64,000 nt of DNA from Qipengyuania sp. S6317L1 (GTDB lineage: Bacteria; Pseudomonadota; Alphaproteobacteria; Sphingomonadales; Sphingomonadaceae). The notes under the pieces are model-generated. The model searched no databases. It was not told the DNA's origin and saw only the letters and a list, made by a program, of their open reading frames with translations. Below are positions 41,348 through 51,139 of this stretch, piece by piece. How positions within the stretch are numbered: position 1 is the stretch's first letter; every line of letters begins with the position of its first letter. Made by a program: the position numbers and the translations under genes. Location: assembly GCF_023015615.1 (NCBI RefSeq), contig NZ_JALKAJ010000003.1, positions 62,001-126,000 of the forward strand, read 5' to 3'.

Positions 41348-42768
41348 TGGAGGCGGTCTAGCACATCTTTCGCAAAAGCGCTCAAAGTGTCGTCGCGCGC
41401 TCCCATGATCACCACGCGGTCGCCGGCCCGCGCGATTTCGACAATGCGGTCGCCGCAATCCTCGCGGGCAGCGATATGCTCGGCAGAGCCGCCATGGCTC
41501 TCGATCAGGCTGATAATCCGCTCGGTCCCCTCGGTTCGGTCCACCGTTCCGCCGAAGTAAACAGGGTCGCACATGATGGTGATGTCGTCCTCGCCAAGCT
41601 CGCGCGCGAAGGTTTCGGCGAGCTCATCGCCCATCTGGCGAAGCGGCCCGTAGCCATGCGGTTGGAAGAACGCGATTACGCGGCCTTCGGTGGCTTTCAA
41701 TGTGCGCAAGGTGGCCGCGCATTTCTCCGGATTGTGGCCGAAATCGTCGATCACGCTGATGCCAGACGGCGAAGTGCCCACCACATCGAAGCGGCGTGCG
41801 AGGCCCTGGAACCTTGTGAGGGCATAAACGCTGCGGCTGGTTTCCACCCCGGTGGCGCTCAATGCCGCAATCGCGGCGAGCGCGTTCGACAGATTGTGCA
41901 ATCCGGGCATGGGGAGTTCCAGCGGGAATACCTCCTTGCTGCGATTGTCGATCAGGATCGCTCGGATGCTCAAGGGCAGTTGTTCGATGCTGCCGGGCTC
42001 GACCGTGAAATCGGCGTCCTGGTGCTCAATGCCGAAGGTTACCGTCTGCCTTGCGCGTTCAGCGAGGAAGCGTGTTTCCTCGTCATCCAGATTTATGACA
42101 GCGCAGCCCGAGGTCGCAATGTAATCGCCAAAGAGTTTGCGCAATTCCTCGATTGATTTGTGGTCGAGGCTGACATTCAAGAGAACGCCAACGGTGGGTT
42201 TGAACAGAGCGATGGAGCCGTCGCTTTCGTCGACTTCGCTGACGAAGACACGCGGGCTACCGACCCGCGCGCTGGCAAAAGGGTTCGCCTCATCGACGAA
42301 GTTCTTCATCACCGCGCCGTTCATCACGGTCGGATCATGGCCGATGTCAGCAAGGATCCATGCGATCATGCCGGTGACGGTGCTTTTGCCTGATGTGCCG
42401 CCGATGGCGACGGAATAGCCCGCCTCGTTGAAAAGCTCTGAAAGCAGTTCGGCGCGCGTCAACCGCTCGCAGTCCAGTTCCTTTGCGCGGGCGACTTCGG
42501 GCACGGTGTCCTCGACCGCGGCGGATGCGATCAGGGTCTGCCCGGCGCTTGTCAGGCCGCTTCCATCCTGTGGAAAAAGGGCAAAGCCGTTGCGTTCCAG
42601 CCATGCGAATTTTTCAGGGGTGCGGCCCTGGTCAAAGCTGCGGTCGGAACCGCCAACCTCATGGCCAAAGCCGTGGGCAAGCTGTGCAAGCGGGAGCATG
42701 CCCGACCCGCCGATGCCGCAGAAAAAGAATGGACGTGGGTTCTCGTCCTCACCCTTGGTATCCGTCAT
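41344..42768 (-). CDS. Mur-ligase family protein, MurC/Mpl-like
   Basis: 474 residues from the ATG at 42768; another start at 42777 adds three residues. The N-terminal UDP-MurNAc domain has FFCGIGGSGMLPLAQL (MurC-like), the middle domain a P-loop AIGGTSGKSTVTGMIAWIL in place of the usual GTHGKTTT, then VFVSEVDESDGSIALFKPTVGVLLNVSLDHKS, and the C-domain DDFGHNPEKCAATLRTLK (canonical MurC has YGHHP here). It could be a second MurC, or an Mpl-type ligase of peptidoglycan recycling; the sequence does not decide. Divergent from an LD-carboxypeptidase gene. Confidence 0.82.
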   Translation of the reverse strand: MTDTKGEDENPRPFFFCGIGGSGMLPLAQLAHGFGHEVGGSDRSFDQGRTPEKFAWLERNGFALFPQDGSGLTSAGQTLIASAAVEDTVPEVARAKELDCERLTRAELLSELFNEAGYSVAIGGTSGKSTVTGMIAWILADIGHDPTVMNGAVMKNFVDEANPFASARVGSPRVFVSEVDESDGSIALFKPTVGVLLNVSLDHKSIEELRKLFGDYIATSGCAVINLDDEETRFLAERARQTVTFGIEHQDADFTVEPGSIEQLPLSIRAILIDNRSKEVFPLELPMPGLHNLSNALAAIAALSATGVETSRSVYALTRFQGLARRFDVVGTSPSGISVIDDFGHNPEKCAATLRTLKATEGRVIAFFQPHGYGPLRQMGDELAETFARELGEDDITIMCDPVYFGGTVDRTEGTERIISLIESHGGSAEHIAAREDCGDRIVEIARAGDRVVIMGARDDTLSAFAKDVLDRLQ

Positions 42769-42823
42769 GGCGCGCATGGTTATGGGCTTGCAAGTCGAGA
42801 TACAAGCGCGCACCCTAGAGTTA

Positions 42824-43654
42824 ATGACAAATATCGCAATCTGCGCGCCTGCAAGGGCAATAACAAAGGACCACGCCGCCGCATTGGAGGCATTGGTTGC
42901 CGCCGAGTTTCCCGAACATTCGGTCACGTTTCACGATCAGTGCTTTGAGCGGTCGGGCCACTTTGCAGGGGATGACCTGACGCGGCTTACCGGATTGCTC
43001 GACTGCGCCAATGACCCGGCGTTCGATGCGGTGTGGTTTGCGCGCGGTGGTTATGGCTCCAACCGGATTGCCGAGGCGGCGATTGCGCGCATGAATGCGG
43101 CTGCGCGTGAAAAGACTTACGTGGGTTATTCCGATTGCGGATATCTGCTGGGCGCGCTGTATCGTGCGGGCATCGGGCAATGCGCGCACGGCTCCATGCC
43201 GATCAGCGCGAGCTCTTCAAGCGGTCCCGAATCCGCGCGCCGCGTGCTGCGCTGGTTTGGCGGGGACAATTCGGGGATGGAGCCAAGCGTTGACGGGCGG
43301 GCACCCACCGCCGCCTTCAACCTCATCACGCTTGCCATGCTGGCAAAGACGCCGCTGATGCCTGACCTTACCGGCCATGTGGTGATGGTCGAGGAAGTGA
43401 GCGAGCAGCTTTACGCCATCGACCGCTGTTTCTTCGCGCTCGCCGGCAGCTTGCCGCGGCTCGCCGGGCTAAGGCTCGGCGCGGTCAGCGATGTTCCCGA
43501 AAACGACATTCCCTTCGGTTCTACCGAGGAAGAGATCGCCAAATTCTGGTGCGCACGGGCGGGCATTCCCTACCTTGGCCGCGCTGAAATCGGGCACACC
43601 TCTGCCAACAGGGTTGTGCCTTTCGGGCTTGCAGGACCGGCGCGGGCCTCTTAA
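42824..43654 (+). CDS. LD-carboxypeptidase (S66 family)
   Basis: 276 residues from the ATG at 42824 (MTNIAICAPARAIT). The nucleophile segment AVWFARGGYGSNRIAEAA and the second motif GMEPSVDGRAPTAAFNLITLAML, plus MVEEVSEQLYAIDRCFFAL, match S66 peptidases of the LdcA type, which remove terminal D-Ala from recycled muropeptides. Located 55 bases from the divergent Mur-ligase start. A role in wall recycling is inferred. Confidence 0.85.
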   Translation: MTNIAICAPARAITKDHAAALEALVAAEFPEHSVTFHDQCFERSGHFAGDDLTRLTGLLDCANDPAFDAVWFARGGYGSNRIAEAAIARMNAAAREKTYVGYSDCGYLLGALYRAGIGQCAHGSMPISASSSSGPESARRVLRWFGGDNSGMEPSVDGRAPTAAFNLITLAMLAKTPLMPDLTGHVVMVEEVSEQLYAIDRCFFALAGSLPRLAGLRLGAVSDVPENDIPFGSTEEEIAKFWCARAGIPYLGRAEIGHTSANRVVPFGLAGPARAS

Positions 43655-43684
43655 CGGGCCGCCTCAACAAGAGGGATCTTAGAC

Positions 43685-44623
43685 ATGAAAGCATTCGTTT
43701 TTCCCGGCCAGGGCAGCCAGAAAGTCGGCATGGGCACCGAGCTTGCCGCTGCAAGCCCTGCCGCGCGCGAAGTGTTCGAAGAGGTGGACGAGGCGCTCGG
43801 CCTCAAGCTCTTCACCATCATGGCCGACGGGCCTGAGGATCAATTGACCCTCACCGAAAATGCGCAGCCTGCGATCATGGCGAACGCCATCGCCACCTTG
43901 CGCGTTCTGGAGCGGGAGTTCGGGGTGAAGCTTGCAGACACCGCATCGTGTGTCGCCGGGCACTCGCTGGGCGAATACACCGCGCTGTGCGCCGTGGGTG
44001 CTTTCGACCTTGCGACGACGGCCCGCCTGTTGAAGCTGCGCGGCTCTGCTATGCAATCGGCGGTTCCGGTGGGCGAGGGCGCGATGGCGGCTCTGCTGGG
44101 CGCGGACATCGACAAGGCCAAGGCGCTTGCCGAGGCGGCTGCCGAAGGTGACGTGTGCGAAGTCGCCAATGACAATGATCCCGGCCAAGTCGTGATTTCA
44201 GGCCACAAGGCCGCGATCGAACGCGCGGTCGGCCTCGTCAAAGAGCACGGCATCAAACGCGGTGTCCTTCTGCCGGTATCGGCGCCCTTTCACTGTTCCT
44301 TGATGAAGCCCGCCGCCGACCGCATGGCCGAGGCGCTCCAAGAAACCCCTCCCGGCGCGCTTGGCTTGCCGCTCTTCGCCAATGTAACCGCTGCCAAAGT
44401 GACCGATCCGGCAGAGGAGCAAGAGCTGCTGGTCCAGCAAGTCACAGGGCGCGTGCGCTGGCGCGAAAGCGTGGGCGCGATGCACGCCGATGGCGTCACC
44501 CACTTCGTCGAACTGGGCGGCAAGGTGCTTGCCCCCATGATCCGCAAAATTGCCGGAGAGGCTGAGACAAGCAGCCTGATCACAATGGAAGACCTGGAAA
44601 CCTTCGCAAAGGAGAATGGCTGA
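43685..44623 (+). CDS. fabD: Malonyl-CoA:ACP transacylase
   Basis: Loads malonyl groups onto ACP. 312 residues. KAFVFPGQGSQKVGMGTELA is the FabD start; the active Ser is in GHSLGEYTALCAVGAFDL, and the partner His/Gln in ANDNDPGQVVISGHKAAIERAV plus SAPFHCSLMKPAADRM. Stop shares one base with the fabG start. An AGAGGGA site is upstream. Confidence 0.97.
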   Translation: MKAFVFPGQGSQKVGMGTELAAASPAAREVFEEVDEALGLKLFTIMADGPEDQLTLTENAQPAIMANAIATLRVLEREFGVKLADTASCVAGHSLGEYTALCAVGAFDLATTARLLKLRGSAMQSAVPVGEGAMAALLGADIDKAKALAEAAAEGDVCEVANDNDPGQVVISGHKAAIERAVGLVKEHGIKRGVLLPVSAPFHCSLMKPAADRMAEALQETPPGALGLPLFANVTAAKVTDPAEEQELLVQQVTGRVRWRESVGAMHADGVTHFVELGGKVLAPMIRKIAGEAETSSLITMEDLETFAKENG

Positions 44624-45384
44624 TGTTTTCGCTTCAAGGAATGAACGCGCTGGTAACCGGCGCAAGCGGCGGGATCGGTTCAGCGATTGCCTATGCGCTT
44701 GCAAAACAGGGCGCGCGTCTGGCGCTGTCGGGATCGAATGCGGAGAAACTGCGCGTCTTTCGCGAGCAGCTTATCAGCGATGTCGGATCGCCCGAAACAG
44801 GCGATCATGTCGCGATCACCTGCAACCTTTCGGACAGCGCGGAAGTCGATAATCTCATTCCAGCAGCCGTCGATACGCTTGGCGGTGTGGACATTCTGGT
44901 GAACAACGCCGGCATCACCCGCGATGGCCTTGCGATGCGGATGAAGGATGAGGATTGGCAGGCCGTCATCGGCGTCAATCTCGAAGCTGCATTTCGCCTG
45001 ATGCGCGCCAGCGCCCGCCCGATGATGAAGGGCCGGTTTGGCCGCATCATCAACATCACCTCGGTCGTCGGCCACACCGGCAATCCGGGCCAGATGAATT
45101 ATTGCGCGGCCAAGGCAGGGCTCACCGGCATGACCAAGAGCTTCGCGCAGGAAGTCGCAAGCCGCGGCATCACCGCAAACTGCGTTGCCCCCGGCTTCAT
45201 CCGCACCGACATGACCAGCGCACTGGATGAAAAGCAGACCGATGCGATCAACGCCAAAATCCCGGCCGGCAAAATGGGCGAGGGCGAAGACATTGGCGCC
45301 GCCGTCGCATTCCTCGCAAGCCGCGAGGCAGGATATATCACCGGCGAGACAATCCACGTAAACGGCGGGATGGCGATGCTGTAA
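44623..45384 (+). CDS. fabG: 3-oxoacyl-[ACP] reductase
   Basis: 253-residue short-chain dehydrogenase: NALVTGASGGIGSAIAYALAKQGA (NADP site), NNAGITRDGLAMRMKDEDW, the catalytic IINITSVVGHTGNPGQMNYCAAKAGLTGMTKS (Ser-Tyr-Lys as S..Y..K) and GFIRTDMTSALDEKQ. FabD-FabG order is classical; the acpP/fabF genes are not in the window. Confidence 0.96.
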   Translation: MFSLQGMNALVTGASGGIGSAIAYALAKQGARLALSGSNAEKLRVFREQLISDVGSPETGDHVAITCNLSDSAEVDNLIPAAVDTLGGVDILVNNAGITRDGLAMRMKDEDWQAVIGVNLEAAFRLMRASARPMMKGRFGRIINITSVVGHTGNPGQMNYCAAKAGLTGMTKSFAQEVASRGITANCVAPGFIRTDMTSALDEKQTDAINAKIPAGKMGEGEDIGAAVAFLASREAGYITGETIHVNGGMAML

Positions 45385-45579
45385 CCCCTTGGATGGGGCT
45401 CAAAGGCGCGTTCCGGGTGTCCTTCGAGCCCTTATCCCCAAGGGAATCGCCGCTAGGTAACCAACAATCTTGCCCCGCTTCGTAAGGCCGCTAAGGTTTT
45501 TTGCGAAACAAGGGGCATTTGCCAGCGATTCCATGCCTGCAAGGGCCCCCGTGAACACAAAAGCGATAGGGTAAGTCCG

Positions 45580-46707
45580 ATGAAGGCTACGATCGAACGC
45601 GCGACGCTCCTGCGTTGTCTGTCCCATGTTCAATCGGTGGTGGAACGCCGCAACACCATTCCGATCCTCTCCAATGTATTGATCGAGGCATCGGAAGACG
45701 GCAGCGTAAAGGTCATGGCGACCGACCTCGACCTGCAAGTGGTCGAGACGATGAGCGCCGCTTCGGTCGATACGCCCGGCGCGATCACCGTGTCCGCGCA
45801 CCTTCTGTTCGACATTGCCCGCAAGCTTCCCGACGGCAGCCAGGTCAGCCTTGAAGCGGCGGACAACCAGATGGTAGTCAAGGCGGGCCGTTCGCGCTTC
45901 AAACTGCCGACGCTGCCGCGCGATGACTTTCCTGTCATTGTCGAGGGCGATCTGCCGACCTCGTTCGAGGTTCCGGCTCGCACTCTGGCGCAGATGATCG
46001 ACGCAACGCGATTTGCGATTTCGACCGAGGAAACGCGGTATTATCTCAACGGCATTTTCCTGCACGTGTCGGATGATGACGGGCCCGTTCTGAAAGCAGC
46101 GGCCACCGACGGCCACCGCCTTGCACGCTTTACCATTGCGCAGCCTGATGGCGCGAATGGAATGCCCGATGTGATCGTCCCGCGCAAAGCCGTGGCCGAA
46201 CTGCGCAAGCTGCTCGAAGAGGCATTGGACGGCGCGGTTGTGGTTGACCTTTCGGCCTCCAAAATCCGCTTTACCCTGTCGGGTGAGGGCGGCGTTGTGC
46301 TGACCAGCAAGCTGATCGACGGGACCTTCCCCGATTACAGCCGCGTCATTCCGACCGGCAATGACAAGCTTCTTAAAGTGGACCCCAAACTCTTCCACCA
46401 GGGCGTTGACCGCGTTGCGACCATCGCGACCGAAAAAACCCGCGCGGTGAAGATGGGTCTGGAAGCCGACAAAGTGACGCTCAGCGTGACTTCGCCTGAC
46501 AACGGCAACGCATCGGAAGAACTCGCCGCCAGCTATTCGAGCGAGAGTTTCGAGATCGGCTTTAACGCCAATTATCTCAAGGACATCCTTGGCCAGTTCG
46601 ATTCCGACGAGGTCGAATTGCACCTCGCTGACGCGGGCGCTCCGACGTTGATCCGCGAAGATGATGCCTCGCCTGCGCTCTATGTGCTGATGCCGATGCG
46701 CGTGTAA
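45580..46707 (+). CDS. dnaN: DNA polymerase III beta sliding clamp
   Basis: 375 residues. MKATIERATLLRCLSHVQSVVERRNTIPILSNVLIEAS starts the first clamp domain; the three repeated domains follow, with DFPVIVEGDLPTSFEVPARTLAQMIDATRFAISTEETRYYLNGIFLH and a standard C-terminus PTLIREDDASPALYVLMPMRV. It is not next to dnaA or recF here. The 195-base upstream gap has no gene. Confidence 0.97.
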   Translation: MKATIERATLLRCLSHVQSVVERRNTIPILSNVLIEASEDGSVKVMATDLDLQVVETMSAASVDTPGAITVSAHLLFDIARKLPDGSQVSLEAADNQMVVKAGRSRFKLPTLPRDDFPVIVEGDLPTSFEVPARTLAQMIDATRFAISTEETRYYLNGIFLHVSDDDGPVLKAAATDGHRLARFTIAQPDGANGMPDVIVPRKAVAELRKLLEEALDGAVVVDLSASKIRFTLSGEGGVVLTSKLIDGTFPDYSRVIPTGNDKLLKVDPKLFHQGVDRVATIATEKTRAVKMGLEADKVTLSVTSPDNGNASEELAASYSSESFEIGFNANYLKDILGQFDSDEVELHLADAGAPTLIREDDASPALYVLMPMRV

Positions 46708-47126
46708 TGCGCGGTTTCGGGGGGATCATCGCTGGCGTTGCCTGCTCATTGGCACTTTCGGGCGCGAGCACTGCTGGCGCACAGGACAATGCGGGCGCGG
46801 GTAACGCACAGGGTTTCTCACCCGAGGATGACCTCGACTGCGCGCTTTATGTCGGTTCGCTCATCGGAGAAGCGGAAGGGGTGATGACGCCCGATGTTGC
46901 CTCGGCCTATCTTGCGTCCATGACCTATTACATCGGCCGATACGAAGCGCAGCGCGGCACGCCGATAAATGTCGCCTTGGCAGAGCGTTATCCCGAATTC
47001 CAGAAGCGCGATACGAGGGCGCTGGAGCAGATTTGCGGGCTTCGCACCCGTGGATTTGCCTCGCGTATGGAAAGCATACGCCGTGTCCTTGCAGAGGCGC
47101 AGCGCGAACAGCCGGACGATGAGTGA
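46707..47126 (+). CDS. Small secreted protein, unknown function
   Basis: 139 residues. Signal peptide to about residue 25 (IIAGVACSLALSGASTAGAQ). The mature part has two cysteines (DLDCALYVG, LEQICGLRT) and helical segments. The start overlaps the dnaN stop by one base. I recognise no family. Confidence 0.75.
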   Translation: MRGFGGIIAGVACSLALSGASTAGAQDNAGAGNAQGFSPEDDLDCALYVGSLIGEAEGVMTPDVASAYLASMTYYIGRYEAQRGTPINVALAERYPEFQKRDTRALEQICGLRTRGFASRMESIRRVLAEAQREQPDDE

Positions 47127-47772
47127 GACAGATGGCGCAGCAGTGCGCATTTTCGGCACGGTCACATCGACCTACACCCGCATTATTCAGATCACGTGTG
47201 AAGAGGCAGGGTTAAGCCACGAAACAATCGCGACTTCTGCGCAAAGCCCGCACAACCGCCACCCTTTTGGCAAGGTGCCGGTGGTGGAGGTCGACGGCCT
47301 TGAGCTGATAGAGAGCGTGGCGATCACGCAATATCTCGACAACCGGCACGGGGGCGGCGCGCTTCAACCGAGCGACCCCGCGAAACGCGCGGTCATGGAC
47401 AAATGGGTGTCGGTCGCGAACACCTATCTCTTCCCGCTGTTCGAGCACGGGCTCGTGATGCCGTGGCTGATGCAGCGGATGGCTGGCATTGAACCTGATC
47501 CGGAAAAGATCAACAACGCGCTTCCCAATATCAGCCGCGCACTGGGCTTTCTGGAAATGGAATTGCAGAAAGACGGCGCCTGGACGGTCGTCGCGGGCGA
47601 TGCGGGTGTGACGCTTGCCGATGTGTTCCTTTATCCCATTGTCCGCTCGCTCCAACTCACTCCGCAAGGCGAAGTGGGGATTGGCCAATGCGACCATCTG
47701 AGCGCGTGGCTGGCGACCCTGAAAAATCGCGCCTCGATCACCGCAACACTCTGGGAAATCGAACAGGGATAG
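47119..47772 (+). CDS. Glutathione S-transferase-like protein
   Basis: 217 residues from the ATG at 47119, which overlaps the preceding stop by eight bases. VRIFGTVTSTYTRIIQITCEEAGLSHETI is the GST N-domain start; FGKVPVVEVDGLELIESVAITQYLDNRHG holds the glutathione-binding PVxxxxGxxLxES pattern; a helical C-domain with GVTLADVFLYPIVRS follows. Substrate unknown. Confidence 0.85.
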   Translation: MSETDGAAVRIFGTVTSTYTRIIQITCEEAGLSHETIATSAQSPHNRHPFGKVPVVEVDGLELIESVAITQYLDNRHGGGALQPSDPAKRAVMDKWVSVANTYLFPLFEHGLVMPWLMQRMAGIEPDPEKINNALPNISRALGFLEMELQKDGAWTVVAGDAGVTLADVFLYPIVRSLQLTPQGEVGIGQCDHLSAWLATLKNRASITATLWEIEQG

Positions 47773-47804
47773 GCTACGCCACCGCCTCAAAGAGGAGATT
47801 TTGC

Positions 47805-48899
47805 ATGACCGTTGCCCAAGTCCACGTTCGTAAAGACAAATTGAGCGAAACCGCCCTCGTAGAAGTGCCTTCGGGCGAACTTGCCGAAGGAGCGATCCGC
47901 TTGAAGGTCGAGAGCTTCTCGGTCACCGCGAACAACATCACCTATGCGGTGGTGGGCGATGGCTTTGGCTATTGGAACTTCTTCCCGCCCAAGACCGAGG
48001 AAGACGGTATGGGCATCGTGCCGATGTGGGGCCATGCGGTGGTCACCCAAAGCAAGCACGACGAATTTGCCGTTGGCGAGCGTGTGTATGGCTATCTCCC
48101 GATGGGGACCGAGCTTGACGTGGTGCCCGGCAATGTGAGTGCTGCAAGCTTCATGGACACAACCGATTATCGCCAGCCGATGAGCCCGGTTTACAACAGC
48201 TACAACCGCCTTGCTGGCGATCCCGAACATGATCCTTCGCGCGAGAACGAGCGCATGATCTACGGCCCGCTGTTCAAGACGGGTTTTGTAATCGACTATT
48301 TTCTGCGGTCAGAAGACTGGTTTGGCGCGAGCCAGGTGATCCTCACCAGCGCATCATCCAAGACGGCGATGGGTCTTGCCAGCGTTGCCAAGCAGAATTC
48401 GCCGAATGTGAAACGCATCGGCCTCACCTCTGCCGGCAATGTGGATTTCGTCGAGAAGACAGGGCTTTATGACGAGGTTGCGACCTATGAAACGATCGGA
48501 ACCCTTCCAATCGCGGATACGGTCACGGTCGATTTTGCTGGCAATGCGGAAGTGCTGGGCAAACTCCACCACCACTTCAGCGACACGCTCAAATATTCGT
48601 GCCTTGTGGGCGCAACCCATGTCGAGGCGAGGAGCTCGATAGGCGGTGACGCGGGCGATCTTCCCGGGCCAAAGCCCACGCTGTTCTTTGCGCCCGACCA
48701 TTTCGTCTCCTTCTTCAAGGAGCATGGCCCGCAAGAAGGCGGCAAGATGATCGCGGCAAATTGGCACGCATTCCTGAGCGCGGTTGAAGGGACGGTCGAA
48801 ATCGAAACGCACAGCGGGCTCGAAGCTGCGCGCGAAACCTATCTTGCGATGCTGAATGGTGATATTGATCCTGCGAGGGGGGTAGTAATCCAACCGTGA
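47805..48899 (+). CDS. DUF2855 family protein
   Basis: 364 residues from the ATG at 47805, with AGAGGAG upstream. A distant relative of MDR dehydrogenases: EGAIRLKVESFSVTANNITYAVVGDGFGYWNFFP at the N-terminus, VPMWGHAVV, ERVYGYLPMG and a later pseudo-Rossmann region (VILTSASSKTAMGLASVAKQ). The DUF2855 family has no described enzymatic function. Next to it are a GST and a small hypothetical gene. Confidence 0.85.
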   Translation: MTVAQVHVRKDKLSETALVEVPSGELAEGAIRLKVESFSVTANNITYAVVGDGFGYWNFFPPKTEEDGMGIVPMWGHAVVTQSKHDEFAVGERVYGYLPMGTELDVVPGNVSAASFMDTTDYRQPMSPVYNSYNRLAGDPEHDPSRENERMIYGPLFKTGFVIDYFLRSEDWFGASQVILTSASSKTAMGLASVAKQNSPNVKRIGLTSAGNVDFVEKTGLYDEVATYETIGTLPIADTVTVDFAGNAEVLGKLHHHFSDTLKYSCLVGATHVEARSSIGGDAGDLPGPKPTLFFAPDHFVSFFKEHGPQEGGKMIAANWHAFLSAVEGTVEIETHSGLEAARETYLAMLNGDIDPARGVVIQP

Positions 48900-49363
48900 C
48901 AACCGCTTCATCAGGCGACGCCGGGATCTATGCTTTTGGCATGGTGTTCCTGTTCGTCGCCATGTGGTTTGTCACTACCGCTTTACTGCCCAAGCTGACC
49001 GGCTGGGCGGAGCTTGAAAAACACCACCCCGACGTCGATGAAGCCGCAATTCAAACCTTTCGCTTTCACGGGTTCTACCTCGGCAAGCAAAAGCTGGGCG
49101 CATCCTATCGGGGGTGTGTCACCTTTGAGGTATGCCAGAACGGCCTTCGGGTGCGTGTCTGGAAAGTATTTGCGCCATTGAGCCGCCCGATTTTCATTCG
49201 CTGGGACAGGCTGGTCGTGGAAGAAGCGAGGGTTTTTGGCCTTTCGGGCGCAAGGATGAAACTGGGGCCGCAGGGCGATTATTGGATGACCATTGGCGGT
49301 GGGACCGCGCGCAAGATTGCGCAGGCAAGCGGGGGAGCTTTCGCCCCTCCCGCAAGCGGTTGA
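48896..49363 (+). CDS. Hypothetical protein with an N-terminal membrane segment
   Basis: 155 residues, GTG start overlapping the DUF2855 stop. One hydrophobic helix (IYAFGMVFLFVAMWFVTTALL) then a soluble part (FHGFYLGKQKLGASYRGCVTFEVCQNGLRVRVWKVFAPLSRPIFIRWDRL) that resembles a PH-like fold used in bacterial membrane proteins. No family recognised with confidence. Confidence 0.65.
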   Translation: MTTASSGDAGIYAFGMVFLFVAMWFVTTALLPKLTGWAELEKHHPDVDEAAIQTFRFHGFYLGKQKLGASYRGCVTFEVCQNGLRVRVWKVFAPLSRPIFIRWDRLVVEEARVFGLSGARMKLGPQGDYWMTIGGGTARKIAQASGGAFAPPASG

Positions 49364-49372
49364 TCCTTCCCT

Positions 49373-51139
49373 CTACTCCGCCGCTTCGGCAAGTTCGGCG
49401 CGCTTTGGTCCGCGGATAAGCCCGCCGGGAGTTTGGCCTGTCCACTTGCCCCCTTCAAACGTCACTTCGCCGTTTTTGATCGTGTAATCATAGCCTTGCG
49501 CCTTTTGCAGGAGGCGCTTGCCGCCAGCGGGCAGGTCGAAGGCGAGCCACGGTTTACCAAGCTTAAGCCGTTCCAGATCGATCACATTGAGATCGGCGAG
49601 ATATCCCGGCGCAATCACTCCGCGATCTTCAAGGCCATAGAGCACCGCGGTGTCGCGGCACTGGCGCCGAATTGCGTTCTCCAGCGTGATCCGCTCGCCG
49701 CGCTTGCGGTTCTTCACCCAGTGTTCGAGCATGAACGTAGGCGATGCCGCATCGCAGATCGTGCCGCAGTGCGCGCCGCCATCAGAAAGCGAGTTCACCG
49801 TGTCGTCGGCATGTTGCAGCGGGTGGAGGAAATCGAGATTGCCATCGGCATAGTTCAGGATCGGCAGGTAAATGAACCCTTTGCCCTCATCGCGGCACAT
49901 CAGGTCATAGGCGTATTCCTGCGGCGAGACACCGGCAGCACGCCCGCGCTCATTGATTGAGGCAGAGGCTTCGGGCTCGTAATCGAAATCCTCGTCCATC
50001 TCGTATTGCATCGCCCAGCCCATGGTGACGACCATGACAACCTCGATGATGTCTTGCGGCGCGTCGGAATAATCGCTCGTCTCTGATAGCAATTGCGCCT
50101 TGAATTCCGGATCGAACAGCTTGGCCTTCTGCTCCTCCCAAGGAAGGTCTGCGATGGCCATCCAGCTCGGGCGATAGACGAAGGGGTGGATCGTCCCTTG
50201 CCAGCCCATGATGACGCCGTTTCCGCGCAGCGCAATTTGCGCAACGATGTTGGCGCCGTTGTCGTTTTCCGCGCGCATCTTGTCGATCTGCTCGTCAAGC
50301 GGCAGTTCCTTGGCGATGGACTGGAGCGCGGCGAAGGTGACGGGAACGCCGGCTTCGCGGCTCAATTTGCCCATCCATTCAAATTCGTTCCAGTCGCGCT
50401 TCAAATCGCTCGCCATTTCGAACACGGCATGACCGCCAGCATCCTGTCCGCGGCCCATGGCGTGACCGATGGCGACCAGTTCTTCCGGCGTTGCGGTGGT
50501 GCCGGGGACAAGCTCGCCTTCAATGGACTTGTGAAGAACCGTGCGCGAGGTGGAAAAGCCGAGTGCCCCGGCGCGAACCCCTTCCTCGACAATATCGGAC
50601 ATCGCCTTGATATCTTCATCCGTTGGAACGGCGCCGGGTTGCTCCCGCTCGCCCAGCACATAGGCGCGCACCGCGCCGTGGGGGACGTGGGTTCCCACAT
50701 CGACCGTACGCGGCAGTTTTTCGAGAGCGTCGAGATATTCGGGGAAGGTTTCCCATTCCCATGTGATCCCTTCGGCAAGCGCCGTGCCGGGAATATCCTC
50801 GACCCCTTCCATCAGGCTGATCAGCCATTCGTGGCGGTCGGGTTTGGCAGGCGCAAAACCGACGCCGCAATTGCCCATGACGACCGTCGTGACGCCGTGC
50901 CAGCTGGAGGGCGCCATTTCCTGATCCCAAGTTGCCTGCCCGTCATAGTGGGTGTGAATATCGACAAAGCCGGGAGCCACGATCTTGCCGGTCGCGTCGA
51001 TCTCGCGCGTCGCATCGCCGCGCACTTCGCCCACCTGAGCAATCAGCCCATCCTTCACCGCGACATCCCCGGTAAATCGCTGCGCGCCGGTGCCGTCCAC
51101 GATGGTGCCGCCCCGTATAATGAGGTCAAATGCTGGCAT
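49373..51139 (-). CDS. D-aminoacylase / N-acyl-D-amino-acid deacylase-type amidohydrolase
   Basis: 588 residues from the ATG at 51139 (MPAFDLIIRGGTIVDG). Metal site HTHYDGQATWDQEMAPSSWHGVTTVVMGNCGVGFAP matches N-acyl-D-amino-acid amidohydrolases; SRTVLHKSIEGELVPGTTATPEEL, HPLQHADDTVNSLSDGGAHC and NAIRRQCRDTAVLYGLEDRGVIAPGYLADLNV follow. Substrate not determined. The 113-base gap before the divergent GDPD gene holds both promoters. Confidence 0.88.
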   Translation of the reverse strand: MPAFDLIIRGGTIVDGTGAQRFTGDVAVKDGLIAQVGEVRGDATREIDATGKIVAPGFVDIHTHYDGQATWDQEMAPSSWHGVTTVVMGNCGVGFAPAKPDRHEWLISLMEGVEDIPGTALAEGITWEWETFPEYLDALEKLPRTVDVGTHVPHGAVRAYVLGEREQPGAVPTDEDIKAMSDIVEEGVRAGALGFSTSRTVLHKSIEGELVPGTTATPEELVAIGHAMGRGQDAGGHAVFEMASDLKRDWNEFEWMGKLSREAGVPVTFAALQSIAKELPLDEQIDKMRAENDNGANIVAQIALRGNGVIMGWQGTIHPFVYRPSWMAIADLPWEEQKAKLFDPEFKAQLLSETSDYSDAPQDIIEVVMVVTMGWAMQYEMDEDFDYEPEASASINERGRAAGVSPQEYAYDLMCRDEGKGFIYLPILNYADGNLDFLHPLQHADDTVNSLSDGGAHCGTICDAASPTFMLEHWVKNRKRGERITLENAIRRQCRDTAVLYGLEDRGVIAPGYLADLNVIDLERLKLGKPWLAFDLPAGGKRLLQKAQGYDYTIKNGEVTFEGGKWTGQTPGGLIRGPKRAELAEAAE

